A stretch of DNA of 64,000 nt from Apostichopus japonicus (GCF_037975245.1 NC_092578.1:4297501-4361500), one strand, 5' to 3'. Shown: positions 50,986-63,192, counted from the first letter of the stretch. Numbers and translations are program-made. Notes: a model not told the origin generated them from the sequence alone.

Positions 50986-51796
50986 ACAAAAAGGAATAAC
51001 TGCTAAAATGCACTGATGAACATACCCTGTTCGTTATGCAAACAAAAATTAAGATACATTATAACTTTAAGCAAGAATTCAACTTTTTTCTCAATATTGA
51101 GGAACCTCCTTGTTTGAAATACTTCAGTCTGCAGGATATCACACGAGGAGTCCATCTGAAATCAGATCTTCCAGTACCAGGACAAATTCACGTTCATTGG
51201 CTTATTAGGTATCTCAAGAATGATACCAGCGGACAAGGATCAAATATTTCTAAATGCACTCAAATATATAGAGTTACGACTGCTTGCATTTTGTTACTAG
51301 CAATGTCAATGTGATCACTGCACGAGGTATAGCACAGCCACAACCAAGACAAAACAACAACATCCAGTGGCTTGTACACTGGACACGGAATCATTTCTCC
51401 TGTGTGCCATACTGCACAGTCACGAAATATAGTCAGTTGATAGAGAGCTCTTCACTTATTCTTAACTCCTGTCAATTCGTCTCGTCTTGCATTGTTTTTC
51501 GAGGGTGAAGAATTTGCAGGTAACCAAGGGAGACACACAAAAAAGTGTTTGCTTGTATAGCTGCACAAGCAAAAACGTACTGTTAAAAAATATTGCCTGC
51601 TGCCAGCAGACAGTCCACGCATGTGCATTGACATTCCTTGGCTGTGGGACACATATCAGTAACTTTCTAGCTTTGGAAACTCATGATGTACATCCTACCA
51701 CCAATTCTACGTGAATTGAAGACACAACAAACCACGCATACGTTAATAACTTGTATTTCGGTACTCTGATTTTCGTAGACAGGTCACATAGTGAAT

Positions 51797-52040
51797 TACA
51801 ATTTTCCATCATCTTGCTTTTTCTCCTGTCACAGTATGACAACAATAATAATATATTTTTAACCTTTTTACTATGCTTTATATTCTCTTCCTAGGTGAGC
51901 AAAAAACCAACAAAATATGTTTTCTTTGTCACTGATATCGTCATATTATTTTCCATTTTTCATTGACATCTCAAAGCTAAGAAAAAACCAATCATTCCTG
52001 GGTTACTCTCTTTACCAAACAAACCCATCCACCCCTTCCT
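51797..52040 (+). repeat. AT-rich module of U3, first fragment
   Basis: Left fragment of the module otherwise intact at 24,157-25,180; interrupted at 52,041 by a hAT-type element. The remaining fragments are 52,799-52,877 and 57,007-57,410. Confidence 0.8.
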
Positions 52041-52798
52041 CAAGGGCGGCGGAAGCACTTTCAATCTGGGGGGGCACCAACGTCGAAGGGCACTTAGCAG
52101 AAATTCGATTGGACTGATGCAGCCTGCTATTTAGTACCCTTTGTAACTCTTGTTATATTATCTATCACTCCATCAACGCCACCACCCCCCCCCCCCCCTC
52201 AAGGAAACAATGCATACTAGCACTGCAATATCTAAATGTGCAAATTGGGAAACAAGGAAAAGGACAAAATGAGGTGAAATCATTATAAGGTCCAAGTCCC
52301 TGCACACGCGATCGATACATGCATGAAAGCAAATGAAATATGTCAAAATACTGAAAGAAAAATAATTTTCTATGTGTTTTTCAATGGTTAAACTGATATT
52401 ATTGTGATCATTATTATTGTAACGACTTTCCCAAAATTATAACCAATTTGGAAGGGTTATAACACGGCAAATGATTGTATGTTATTGGCATGCGATGTAA
52501 TAACCAACGCATGCCTATATGATATGCACATTAACATGTTCATTGCGCGCTACGCGCGCGAAAAATTTTGGTAATATTTTTCGGGCAAGTCGTTACAGCC
52601 TCCCCAATTCAAATTGGGCTCCTACGCCTGTGGTAGTAAACATTTAAATATTCCCGAAATATTTCATTCGACGTGGGATTCGCTTTGTTAACTCTTTTTT
52701 ATTTAGATTTTTTTTGGTAGAAAAAGGGCACATTTTTAACCTGAGGAAAAGTGGGGGGGCACGTGCCCCCTGTGCCCCCCCCGGTTCCGCCGCCCTTG
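52041..52798. mobile_element. hAT-type element (CAAGGGCGGCGGAA family)
   Basis: Inverted ends CAAGGGCGGCGGAA and TTCCGCCGCCCTTG with exact 8-bp duplications CCCTTCCT (52033-52040, 52799-52806), inserted in the AT-rich module of U3. 758 bp, non-coding; an inverted partial copy lies at 50,564-50,985. Confidence 0.9.
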
Positions 52799-53182
52799 CC
52801 CTTCCTACAAAACAAAACAAAAATCTTTACCGAATAGTTAAAAAGAAAAATCATCGAGAGAAAAGGATTTGATATAATAGGCCATCAGCTGAAGGTCGAA
52901 ATTCGCTTGTTTCGTTCCAGCAACTGCGGGTCTAAAATTTCTCTACAGCATTGAATACATAAATTAACTAAGATTAATGATCCAAAAGTTCTCCATGTAC
53001 TTTCCTGCAGTTTTTTTGCAATTCCGCTCGAAAGATCGAACTATATTTTTTAATGCGTATGTTAAGAAACCTGCCGTTTTACGTTCAAAAGTTGTGCGCC
53101 AGTGAGGATATCTGTACCATGTGATATGAATTGTCCAATGAGCCATGAGTTCTATGTGCAATCTTTGTAGAAAACAACAAAC

Positions 53183-53660
53183 ATGGCGGCTCCCACGGGC
53201 GCTAGTCAGTCTCCGACACACGGAAATCTACAGTGCTTAGTGCACATTGAATCTGTAAAATTTGAAGCATTCAAGGCACTGACGAATAAACGATGGAATA
53301 AAGTTACTTCCTGCGCTAAAGATTGGCTTAATCTCAGCGGCGGAAACAGTGATATCGCCGTACTACTGATTACTCCATGGCCTACTACGATCAAGCGTGT
53401 GTTCAACAGCATAGTATGATGGGGTTCCACGATAAGTGTTACGGGCGGTTCATTGATAGCAAGCACATTGCTGCAAGAAAACGGACAGTTCCAGAGCAGA
53501 CCCCGTATGATTTTAAACGAAGAATTGACGGAAAAGATCGAGGAAACCAAGCAGAAGCTCTGGTGTATTGCCTGTTCAATTTATTATATGTGGGAAAAGA
53601 AACAATACATTACTAGGCGTTGCAAACGGGACAAGCTGCAGCAGGCAGAGACTTTCGATG
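53183..53660 (+). pseudogene. Transposon protein, N-terminal domain, frameshifted
   Basis: Begins MAAPTGASQSPTHGNLQCLV, then HIESVKFEAFKALTNKRWNK, and after frame shifts GFHDKCYGRFIDSKHIAARK and CIACSIYYMWEKKQYITRRC...QAETFDGG before GTAAGCC. This order (EAFK..T...W, a GxHDxCYxRF block, paired Cys with a Lys/Arg-rich stretch) is the N-terminal part of long, uncharacterised transposon-linked proteins common in invertebrates (recognised from memory). The frame changes twice, so no intact product. Confidence 0.6.
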
Positions 53661-54339
53661 GAGGTAAGCCTAAGCATACTACACGACTCTACTTGTACTT
53701 CTGTGGCATAGTTGAAGTGTTAAGAGAAGTTGCATAATGCAAGATCAGTAGCTCTTAAGGGATAGAATCCAAGTCAAAGGGCACAGTGTTGGACCTGAAC
53801 ATAATATAATTACTTAGTGGCATGGTCATCTGATTTGTTTTGTTATAAGGTGGTAGGAACGGAAATTTGTTTCAAATTCTCCATCTGGGGCACTAGCCTA
53901 CAGTAAGTGTTAAATACAGGCTTCATAGTTTTCTTACTGTGGCCCTTTATTTGAATGATAGAGATATTATATTAGTTAGAAAAATAAGTGTAACAAAGGT
54001 GCAATAAGGTTAGGTTTGCAAGGTCTTATGGTCAGCCTGTCTAGCTTTACCAAAATGAACAAGTATCTGTCTCCTTTATTATTAGTAACAGATATAATCT
54101 ACCATTGTATAATTTAAACCATAACATTAAGAGATAATGTACTGTACTGTCAAAAAAAGCCTGTTTTAATTCTTTTTTGCATGACACTGGTTTGCAAAAT
54201 TTGAATGTGTCTTTGTTTGTCCATAGAAGATGAGCAGATCACATGGTATATAAATAAAATTGTCTTAGTTCTTATTTGTTCAAACTTACATTTTGATCAA
54301 CAGAAAATGCAAAACAATTTGCTTTTTTTATTTCATTTT

Positions 54340-54450
54340 ATTAAGGTATTGCTTCGACAAGCAGCAGAGCGGAAAAAAGATGAGCCCAGATTTTATGAAT
54401 ATTAGAGGAAAAGACCGTGTTGCCATTGAAGTGAGGTACCACTCTCTATG
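54340..54450 (+). pseudogene. Transposon protein, second N-terminal fragment
   Basis: LLRQAAERKKDEPRFYEY is followed, in another frame, by IRGKDRVAIEVRYHSLC and a stop. The IRGKD..AIEV.YH block normally follows the previous fragment after a splice, which fits the GT donor at its end. Confidence 0.55.
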
Positions 54451-54739
54451 TTGAAGAAACTAGATACACTTCTTGACAAGGAAGACATACAGATCTTGAA
54501 AGGTAAAGTACTCTCTTCAATGTGTGGTTCATTGAGTGTTCAGGGGTGGATCTAGGACTTTTGGAATATGGGGGTCCTCCCCCAAGGAAAATTAAAAAAT
54601 TCTCTAAACGCTTTGAGATGCAATATCAGGTTAATCTTTCCAATGAAATTATTAAAGAAATTTGCAACATATTTCTAGCTGAATTGTAATTATATTGGTA
54701 CCCCATCATAAAATGTGAGACTCAAAAATATCCAATTTC

Positions 54740-55140
54740 ATGGTACAAGGTGTTCTGTTCATCTCCTCCTCAGAGCAGAGTTTACCACCAACAAAAGATG
54801 CTCTGATCCAGCATGTTAAGCGCTGCACCAACCAGGCTGCTATTCACAGTAGGGCATTGCAGCCAAGGATTGATGCACTCTCACCAGAGGGACATGGATG
54901 TAAACTTGAAAATGATGACCTTATAATCACTTGGATGACGAAGCCACCTGACCCAGATGTTCTGCTTCAGTGTGTCAGCAGTAGCTGTAGAGTCGGCAAA
55001 TGTCTTAAAGGAAGATGTTCCTGAATGAATGCACAACTACCGTGTACAGACGTATGTAAATATAGAAATTGCAGCAACTTCCAAGAAGATGTTGAGATTG
55101 TTGATGCAGGGGAAGATGATTTGGAGGATGAACTGTGATG
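54740..55140 (+). pseudogene. Transposon protein, C-terminal domain with premature stop
   Basis: EQSLPPTKDALIQHVKRCTN, LSPEGHGCKLENDD and ITWMTKPPDPDVLLQCV are followed by a Cys-rich tail. A TGA interrupts it after GRCS; the frame continues MNAQLPCTDVCKYRNCSNF and an acidic end. The LPP..ALIQH...GHG domain is the same type as that in the ORF at 59948-60733. The core domain between N- and C-terminal parts is absent, so the element is internally deleted. Confidence 0.6.
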
Positions 55141-57411
55141 GTGTTAAATCTCGATATCTTAGTCTGAAATTTTAATCAAGTTTGAAGTTTGTGAAGAGGG
55201 TTAACTTTTTCAAAGTCATGTTGTCATTATTTTGTTCCCCAGAGTTTAAAGGAACCAGTAAACATGATCTTAGTCATATTCATTTTAGCTATTAGTAGTT
55301 TTACGTAGATTACCCTACCTACCAGACACCTTTGATAAATATCCCCATTTTCTTCAAATCACACTTTTTTTTTAGAGGGGATGGGAGGGGGGAGGAGGGT
55401 GTTATGGGCATGCTTTACCTCTTGCATATTCACAACTACATTTACTGATGACGATGACGCAAATACCGCGTCCTGAAACCAGTCAAAGGCTTATATACTG
55501 TTGTTGGGGAACCATCGCCCCTGACCCTGTTCCAATATCACGGTTCTTTATTGTTTGCCCTAACATTTCGTTACCTGTTTTATTCATATTGTTAATATGT
55601 TCTGTGCATCTGTTCAAGTTTTGACTGAAGGATATTCAAGTCTTTAGTGACTTTTATTTCATCTAATTATCTTCACCTCTACTACGGAATAGACTTTCCC
55701 TTTTCCATACCATATCTGACTTCCATGCAGTGAATTGAAGTGGATACTGTTAAGACTAGTACAACTGTCCTTGGATGAACTTTTAATCACTTATTAATTC
55801 CGCGCCGCGCCTTTTGATGAAGAACCTGCATCTTGAATCAGCACAAAGGCCCAGCTCTACTACACCATTGAGTGTATCGACCCAGTCTTAATAGATACAT
55901 TATTTCTTATATCTGGGGCTTAAGTTAACTGTCTTCGTTATTCACTTATTTGTACCATTCACCTTTATTATTCATATTATTTGTAGAAAATAGAACTATT
56001 ATTATTCAAAATACCATTCGAAACCTTGTCGATCTTTTCTTTTATGCGTTAATTCCCTTGGAAACTCTTTTTGCAGGAATACGAATTATAAACATGTCGT
56101 TTCAGTTACAAGGAGAAAGTACCTAGTTTTGCAGGAGACTGTAGAAAGAGTACTAAGGTAACGGATATATACCGACTATAACTTTATTTCACATCTACAA
56201 TATGCCATGATGTCTTAGTGTGCCAACTTATATATTGATTTATACAAAAGAAATAGCTCACTGGTCTTGGGGCATTGGTACATCTCATTGTAACTAGGGA
56301 TTTAGCTACATGTAGAGGGTGAGGGGGTCGCATTTGTAAAACAGTTTGGATGGGGAGTGTAACAATTATGGAGAGGAACTTTTCATTATATGTGTATATT
56401 TACGCATACATGCACAGACGAAATGCATTCATAACATAGGGGGAAAATCTAAAAATATTTGATTTATTACAAAGCATTATATCTGAGTTTATTAAAAGTG
56501 GTACATTTTTATAATTAAAACCCTTAAGTTATAATGTGCAAAAATTGTATTTCATATTTCAAAGTTGAAAATGTGATTTTTTACCATTTTGGCAAAAATG
56601 GAGGGGGGGGGGGCACAACTTGTAATGCCTGAAAACAACCCTCACTGACCCTTAGACCAGAATCCTTTTCCACCATTCTTGTAACCCTGACCCAACTATT
56701 ATACAAAAAAAATATATCAGTCGTAATTTAACATATAAGAAAAGAGTGGTATGTATGCACCACTGTACCAAATCTAACGTTAGCACATGTGTTCCTAATA
56801 CATAGCATCGTAGCACGTAATGTCTACATAACATACCCAATTTCGAGGGTTTCTTACAAAAATACTGCAGGAAATTTTTTGGAGAACTTTTGATATAATG
56901 TTTGTGATGCATTAAACTACCCAAAAATGCATTAAAAATCTAGACCCGGTGTTGCTGGAACGAAACTGATTTTACAGCCACATTTTGAGCTTCAGCTGAT
57001 GGCCTATAAACAATAATTGCATTGTTGACAAGGCTGACAATGTGAAAGTAGACGTGTTTGATTACTATCCGCTTCACTTTGAGATTAGCAACACATTAAT
57101 ACTGAATAAACGGACTCTCTTTGAGTGAATTTCAGATTGGAATCACGGTAAACACTTTTAATCGCTCATTTCAGTACATCCATTCACATCACAAATCATG
57201 AAACGGAACTAACAGCTTTAGTCTTTTTTCTCTCTCCTTAATCAAAGCACCGCTGATTTTCTAGAAAACTATAAAGTCTTGTCTGTTTACCACTTTCATA
57301 GTCTCCTTTGTTGGTTTCTTGTCCCTCAACCAATCTTGTCGCTTTCATAAATTAACACCGAGATAATACAGGCACTTGTTGTCTCTTCTTTTGACTCAGT
57401 TAACTTGAACT

Positions 57412-57775
57412 CTAAGGACATTGTAGAAGGGTACCATGATGCGTCTTGCCCGGTCCAAAGAGTGCTTGACCAATTTAAATGACCATTAAATCATTACTTC
57501 TTCAATGAGTGTAACGGGACCACGAAAAAGCTTTGGGCCCTTATCCATGCAGCACGCCTTGGATCACCAAACCGATGGTTAAAATGAACTCTAAGGACAT
57601 TGTAGAAGAGTACCATCATGCGGTTTGCCCGGTCCAAAGAATTCTTGACCAATTTAAATGACCACTACATCATTACTTCTTTAATGAATGTAACGGGACC
57701 ACGAAAATAATCACTTTAGGCACTTATCAAGGCTAGCATGCCTTGGACCACCCAACCATTGGGTCATATGAATTC
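57412..57775 (+). repeat. Two ~180-bp units of the foldback satellite
   Basis: Two direct copies of the unit at 14,343-17,238 (TGTAGAAGGGTACCATGATG, GCAGCACGCCTTGGATCACC), without the terminal arms, placed between the end of U3 and the left target duplication of the next element. Confidence 0.85.
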
Positions 57776-58299
57776 TTATTTATGGCCGCATGCAGGGACG
57801 TAGCTAAGGGCTGATGATTGGGAGGGGGTGTAGGGGCTGAAATTCCAACCGGATGGGGTTTGGAGCAGGAAAATTTCGACTGCTGCCTTGTACCCCCCCC
57901 CCCCCCCCCCCAGCTCTACTCGTCAACGATACGGTCAGTGTCAGTCAGACACCTTAACTTTCGCGAATGCACATTTGTTCCTGAAATTTTTCCGGTACTG
58001 TTGTACCCCTTGCCCTCACTTCACAAACTCATTAGTCACTCTGATTAAGCGAATAAGCAACTGAGTATAAGTTATCTGCTTGATAGGCTACATATACTAC
58101 TAACTACAAAAGCTATGTTAATGTAACAAAGAGGAAAACAACAAATTTTCAACAAATTGTATTCAACGAAATATTGAAAATGCCCTAAAATACAGTGCTT
58201 TTTCCTAGCGCGCTTAATATTATTTTCTTGGGGTGGGGGGAAGAGGTGAAGCTATTTATCACTCACATGAAAAAAAAGGATTTGGAATTTGGAGCATTT

Positions 58300-58610
58300 G
58301 GAATGAAGTGAACAATTCAAAATTTTGCAGAAAAATGTTGAGTTGACGAGATACGATAAGTTGTCAATTAAATATTTTGCCCAAAAAATGTCCATTTGAC
58401 GAGATAATGTAAGTTGTCAATTAAACATTTTGCAGAAAATCTTTCAATTACTCAGATGGAATGAACAATTGAACATTTTGCAGCAAAACGTCCAATTCAC
58501 GAGATATGATAAGTTGTCAATTAAACATTTTTCAGAGAGTTGTTCAATTGCTCGGTTAAAGCAACTGAGCAATCCAACATTTTGCTGTTTTTTGATAAGA
58601 TTTAATCTTG
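58300..58610. repeat. Degenerate ~60-bp tandem repeat
   Basis: GATAAGTTGTCAATTAAA and ACATTTTGCAGAAAA recur about five times with drift, inside the left part of the 5.5-kb element. Confidence 0.6.
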
Positions 58611-58734
58611 TACTCTAAACAATTTACTGAAAAATTTCACCTTATAGGGCAAAGTGTTTCTTATGTTGATGGCACATTTAAGCTTCCGTAGATTAGCATT
58701 GAGCGTTTTCATTGCATACGATGTACAGTATTTT

Positions 58735-59900
58735 AGTCCGGGAGCCCAGAAGGTTTATTCAGCTGAAGAGGTACAAAAGGTTTGGTGGCCTGATTGTGTT
58801 GGTAGGTGACCAAGCATCAATAAAATGTGTTGCTGCCGGGGCACACCCTGCATGGTAGGTGAGGGGGTCACAAAATAGGGGGGCAAAATATGCTTTTATT
58901 TAGCTGAAGAGGTACAAGCACAAAAGTTGCTGGATCTTATTCCCAGGAGGGTACCTTGAATCATGGTGGCAATGACAGCAATATCTGACTGCATGGGGTC
59001 CCAGACAGTAGCCCAAAAGAGGCCCGCCCATATGGTATTATTCAGCTGAAAAGGTACAAGGGTGAATTCTTTTGCATTTGAACTATTACACATTGTGGTG
59101 TACTAAAACACTAATGACAGTAACTTTGTCCTGCATATGGGCCCAAACAGTAGCCCTAAGAATGGGCCATGCGGTACATCCAGCTGTTGGCTAATTTATC
59201 TAGCTGAAAAGGTACACGAACAAAACTTGTTGGATACTGCTCCCAGCAAGACTAATTTCATTGCTGTAGCAACAACAGCAATATCTGACTGCATGGGGCC
59301 CCAGACAGTGGCCCAAAAGAGGCCCGCCCATATGGTATTATTCAGCTGAAAAGGTACAAGGGTGAATTCTTCTGCATTTGAACTATTACACATTGTTGTG
59401 TACTAACACACTAATGACAGTAACTTTGTCATGCATAGGGGCCCAAACAGTAGCCATAAGAATGGGCCATGCGGTACATCCAGCTGTTGGCTAATTTATC
59501 TAGCTGAAAAGGTACATGAACAAAACTTGTTGGATACTGCTCCCAGCAAGACTAATTACATTGCTGTAGCAACAACAGCAATATATGACTGCATGTGGCC
59601 CCAGACAGTGGCCCAAAAGAGGTCCGCCCATATGGTATTATTCAGCTGGACAGGTACAAGGGTAGATCCTTTTGCATTTGAACTATTGCACATTGGGGTA
59701 TACTAAAATACTAATGACAGTTACTTTGTCCTGCATATATGCCCTCACAGTAACCCTAAAGATAGACCCTGCAGCCCAACCAGCTTTTAACTAATATCCC
59801 TACCTGAATAGGTACATAAACAAAACGTGTTGGATACCGCTTCGAACAGGACTAAATCTATTGCTGCAGTATTGACAGCATATCTGCCTGCATGGGGCAA
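58735..59900 (+). repeat. Left inverted arm: 300-bp subrepeats
   Basis: Begins TAGTCCGGGAGCCCAGAAGG. TATTATTCAGCTGAAAAGGT recurs with a 300-bp period (near 59,036, 59,336, 59,636). Open frames in it reflect the period, a multiple of three, not coding. Confidence 0.85.
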
Positions 59901-59947
59901 GACGGCGGATAACAATTAAATCATCAAATCATGGTCTTGTCCCCAAA

Positions 59948-60733
59948 ATGCCAGCCTCATCGATGATCACTCTGGACTTCGGTTCAGGAAACAAGAGACG
60001 ATTCATAAACGTAACCAACATTTCACGTGAGCTTGAAAGAAAGCAAACAGGTTTGAGTGAAGCTCTCATTAGTTTTCATGCTCTGACTGGTTGTGACTAC
60101 AACTCTGCGTTGTACCAGAAAGGCAAGTCTGTACCCTTCAGTTATCTAGAGAAAGACCCTGATTACGTTGAGGCACTGAAGTCCTTATACACCAATGCTG
60201 TCGATAAACCTGCAGTGACTGCATTTGTTTGCAGGATCTATGGATTCAAGGCATTGGACGACATCAATGAAGCCAGGCACCAGTCTTTCACCAGGATGAC
60301 TAAAAGAAAACAGCAAGCGGTACACGTAAAGATCAATTGCTCATCTTTACCACCATGTGAGAAGGTACTGTATCAACACGTATTACGGGCAAACTTCGTT
60401 GCTACGATGTGGAGCCATGCACATACCAAACAACCAACCAAAGACCTGCACCCACTTAATTATGGATGGATCGCCAATGATGATGGACTGTATGTGCCCC
60501 ATTGGTATGAAGGAGAAGCTCTACCCGATACATTGTCCAGTGAAGACTCGGAGCCAGTACATGAGCGTGAAGAAATGACTCTGGCTTTGGATGCTGTCGT
60601 TGATCCAAGAGATAACTATGCAGAAAATATGAGAAAATACGATATGGACGTAGCAGATGTTGATGATGACAGTGAGTTGGATGATCAGCCATGGAGTGAT
60701 GACAGTGAGAGTGAATGTGAGGATGAGGATTAG
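59948..60733 (+). CDS. Transposon-associated protein, FHALTGCD family (N-terminally truncated)
   Basis: Longest uninterrupted ORF of the window, 261 codons. After MPASSMITLDFGSGNKRR it reads FINVTNISREL, then LISFHALTGCDYNSALYQKG, then INEARHQSFTRM, a LPPCEKVLYQHVLRANFVAT domain with YGWIANDDGLYVPHW, and a highly acidic C-terminus (SELDDQPWSDDSESECEDED). Proteins with INVT.I...FHALTGCD...KGK followed by LPPCE are widespread, uncharacterised and transposon-linked in invertebrates; I recall their upstream half as a PIN/FEN1-like fold with a DTDILVLL block, which is absent here. No stops or frame breaks over 786 bp suggests recent activity or co-option. No function is assigned. Confidence 0.6.
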   Translation: MPASSMITLDFGSGNKRRFINVTNISRELERKQTGLSEALISFHALTGCDYNSALYQKGKSVPFSYLEKDPDYVEALKSLYTNAVDKPAVTAFVCRIYGFKALDDINEARHQSFTRMTKRKQQAVHVKINCSSLPPCEKVLYQHVLRANFVATMWSHAHTKQPTKDLHPLNYGWIANDDGLYVPHWYEGEALPDTLSSEDSEPVHEREEMTLALDAVVDPRDNYAENMRKYDMDVADVDDDSELDDQPWSDDSESECEDED

Positions 60734-61800
60734 GTATGACCCTTGATGAGAATTAACGCAAACAATTACTTGTGCCATTTCTATGTCGTAAATAATCATT
60801 ATATTGTGACATACATCAACACAATAGAACGGGCAGAAAGGTAATATTCTCTATTGACAGGAACTTATGGATTTCATAGTTATTATGTAATAAAACCCAT
60901 CTGTTTGCAGTGGTTAAAACAAAACTTCCACCACACCCTGGAGCAACATTTCATCTGCTTGACATGTACAAAACCTGTTACCCAGAACCTATGAGGCTGT
61001 TGAAGATTGATGTAGTTTTGATATTTGGCCTTTTCTTGGTTGACCCTAACATGTAACATTAGTGTATTACTCGCTAAATCAAGTGCTGTATTTTCCATGT
61101 ACTGCTGTGACAATGGACAATAATAATGTCAGCAGCTTACATTTCAGAAAATTCCACTGACTTACAGTACGTACCTAGCTATGGGAATCTAGTAACACTC
61201 TTTCGTTATAATTCTGTGTGCTAAACTTTATGTTATCAATGTTGCCTAAGATATACAAAATGGTGTCCAATTGACTGTTTACGGTACATTACCCTAGTGT
61301 ACATGTATTATGGATGTTACTATATGTTATCATTTTAACCAAAACTGTAAATATGTTATTTCAGCAAGTGATGATGTTAACATGCCTTCATATGATTATC
61401 ACTGATAAATCATTACGATCAATGATTGAGCAATTTGAATCAAAGTATATCAGTTCAATGCTACAACGATGGAGACCAACTTTGAGTTAATTAGGGCCAG
61501 TACAATGTTTTAGGTCATTCTGAAAGATACAATTCTGGCTACACAAAGTATTTTAAATTATATTTAAAAAAAGTGCACCTATCATAGCGTTCAGGTATGG
61601 TGGTATTCACAGTTTTGAATTGCCTAGCAATCCAATTATAAGGTACGTTACACTGGATTTCTAACGAAGAAGACAAATAACGTTGTTAACCAGGTCCAAT
61701 AAATCATAAATCTCTTGCAATTATATCATTTCTGTTTTCTCTCACTGCTCGTCCAATCGTGGCAAGAGACAATAAACATGAAAGGAGGGGCTATGTTGGG
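60734..61800. other. Unique centre of the 5.5-kb element, right of the ORF
   Basis: AT-rich; no second ORF or recognisable domain. Ends where the right inverted arm starts. Confidence 0.4.
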
Positions 61801-62952
61801 CTATATTGTCTGGGCCCCAGTGCAGAACGAAGTTGGTGTCATTGGTAGATCTACTTAGGTGAACCTAAATGTATCAGCATCAATGCTGAAAGATTCACCC
61901 TTGTACTACTTTGACTGAATAACACCATACGGGCCTGTTTGGGCCACTATGAAGGACAAAGTTACTGTCATTAGCATTATAGTATACCCCGATGTGTAAT
62001 AGTTCAAATGCAAAAGGATCTACCCTTGTACCTTTTCAGCTGAATAATACCATGTGGGCTGCGCCATTTTGGGCCACTGTCTGGGGCCCCATGCAGGCAG
62101 ATATTGCTGTTGTTGCTACAGCAATGTAATTAGTCTCGCTGGGAGCAGTATCCAACAAGTTTTGTTCATGTACCTTTTCAGCTAGATAAATTAGCCAACA
62201 GCTGGTTGTACCGCATGGCCCATTCTTAGGGCTACTGTTTGGGCCCCTATGCAGGACAAAGTTACTGTCATTAGTGTTTTAGTATACCTCAATGTTTAAT
62301 AGTTCAAATGCAAAAGGATCTACCCTTGTACCCTTTCAGCTGAATAATACCACATGGGCGGGCCCCTTTTGGGCTACTGTCTGGGGCCCCATGCAGTCAG
62401 ATATTGCTGTTGTTGCTACAGCAATGAAATTAGTCTTGCTGAGAGCAGTACCCAACAAGTTTTTTTCATGTACCTTTTCAGCTAGATAAATTAGCCAACA
62501 GCTGGTTGTACCGCATGGCCCATTCTTAGGGCTACTGTTTGGGCCCCTATGCAGGACAAAGTTACTGTCATTAGTGTTTTAGTACACCACAATGTGTAAT
62601 AGTTCAAATGCAAAAGAATTCACCCTTGTACCTTTTCAGCTGAATAATACCATATGGGCGGGCCTCTTTTGGGCTACTGTCTGGGGCCCCATGCAGTCAG
62701 ATATTGCTGTCATTGCCACCATGATGCAAGGTACCCTCCTGGGAATAAGATCCAGCAACTTTTGTGCTTGTACCTCTTCAGCTAAATAAAAGCATATTTT
62801 GCCCCCCTATTTTGTGACCCCCTCACCTATCATGCAGGGTGTGCCCCGGCAGCAACACATTTTATTGATGCTTGGTCACCTACCAACACAATTAGGCCAC
62901 CAAACCTTTTGTACCTCTTCAGCTGAATAAACCTTCTGGGCTCCCGGACTAT
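61800..62952 (-). repeat. Right inverted arm: 300-bp subrepeats
   Basis: Complement of the left arm, CAGCTGAATAATACCA recurring near 62,037, 62,338 and 62,638 and ending CTTCTGGGCTCCCGGACTA. Confidence 0.85.
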
Positions 62953-63134
62953 TTCTATTAGGCATTTTTTTACAGTTTTCAAAATCATACGAAGTTTTGT
63001 ATGGTGGAGTATAAAGATCGTGAGATACAATTTCTCAATTTGACAAGGAAAACGTGGTAAATATGACTGATTAAAAGTCAATTTTGACCGAAAATGTTAG
63101 GTCACTAACAAATTACAAGAATATATAAAAATTA

Positions 63135-63192
63135 GAGTGCGACAGTCGGAAAAGTTAGAATGCGACAGTCGGAAATTCCGACTGTCGCACTC
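63135..63192. repeat. Compact hairpin
   Basis: GAGTGCGACAGTCGGA, a second TGCGACAGTCGGAA, then the complement TTCCGACTGTCGCACTC. The pair at 63,161-63,189 is a perfect stem with a single-base loop. Confidence 0.8.

Larger units (their letters stand above)
52878..57006. mobile_element. 4.1-kb DNA transposon, TAA-flanked, with decayed ORFs
   Basis: Inverted ends TAGGCCATCAGCTGAAG and CTTCAGCTGATGGCCTA, with similarity extending about 70 bp (TTTCGTTCCAGCAAC in both arms). It splits GATATAAACAAT of the module, leaving TAA on both sides (52875-52877, 57007-57009), as for PIF/Harbinger-like 3-bp targets. Plus-strand gene fragments at 53,183-53,660, 54,340-54,450 and 54,740-55,140 belong to an uncharacterised invertebrate transposon protein family. 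Superfamily not settled. Confidence 0.8.
43856..57410 (+). repeat. Large duplicated unit U3, expanded by nested insertions
   Basis: Same unit as U1 but spanning 13.5 kb. Subtracting segments absent from U1 (about 43,953-45,085; 46626-47753; 48435-49238; 49324-50322; about 50,564-50,985; 52041-52798; 52878-57006) leaves about 4.2 kb, close to the size of U1. It carries the most intact copy of the unknown three-exon gene. The right end, CTTTTGACTCAGTT, is shared with U2 and is followed by foldback-type satellite units. Confidence 0.8.

Noticed and set aside
62292-62789. Repeated ORFs containing TTWAGPFWATVWGP
   Set aside because: Produced by the 300-bp subrepeats, whose period is a multiple of three; they appear in both arms and on both strands.
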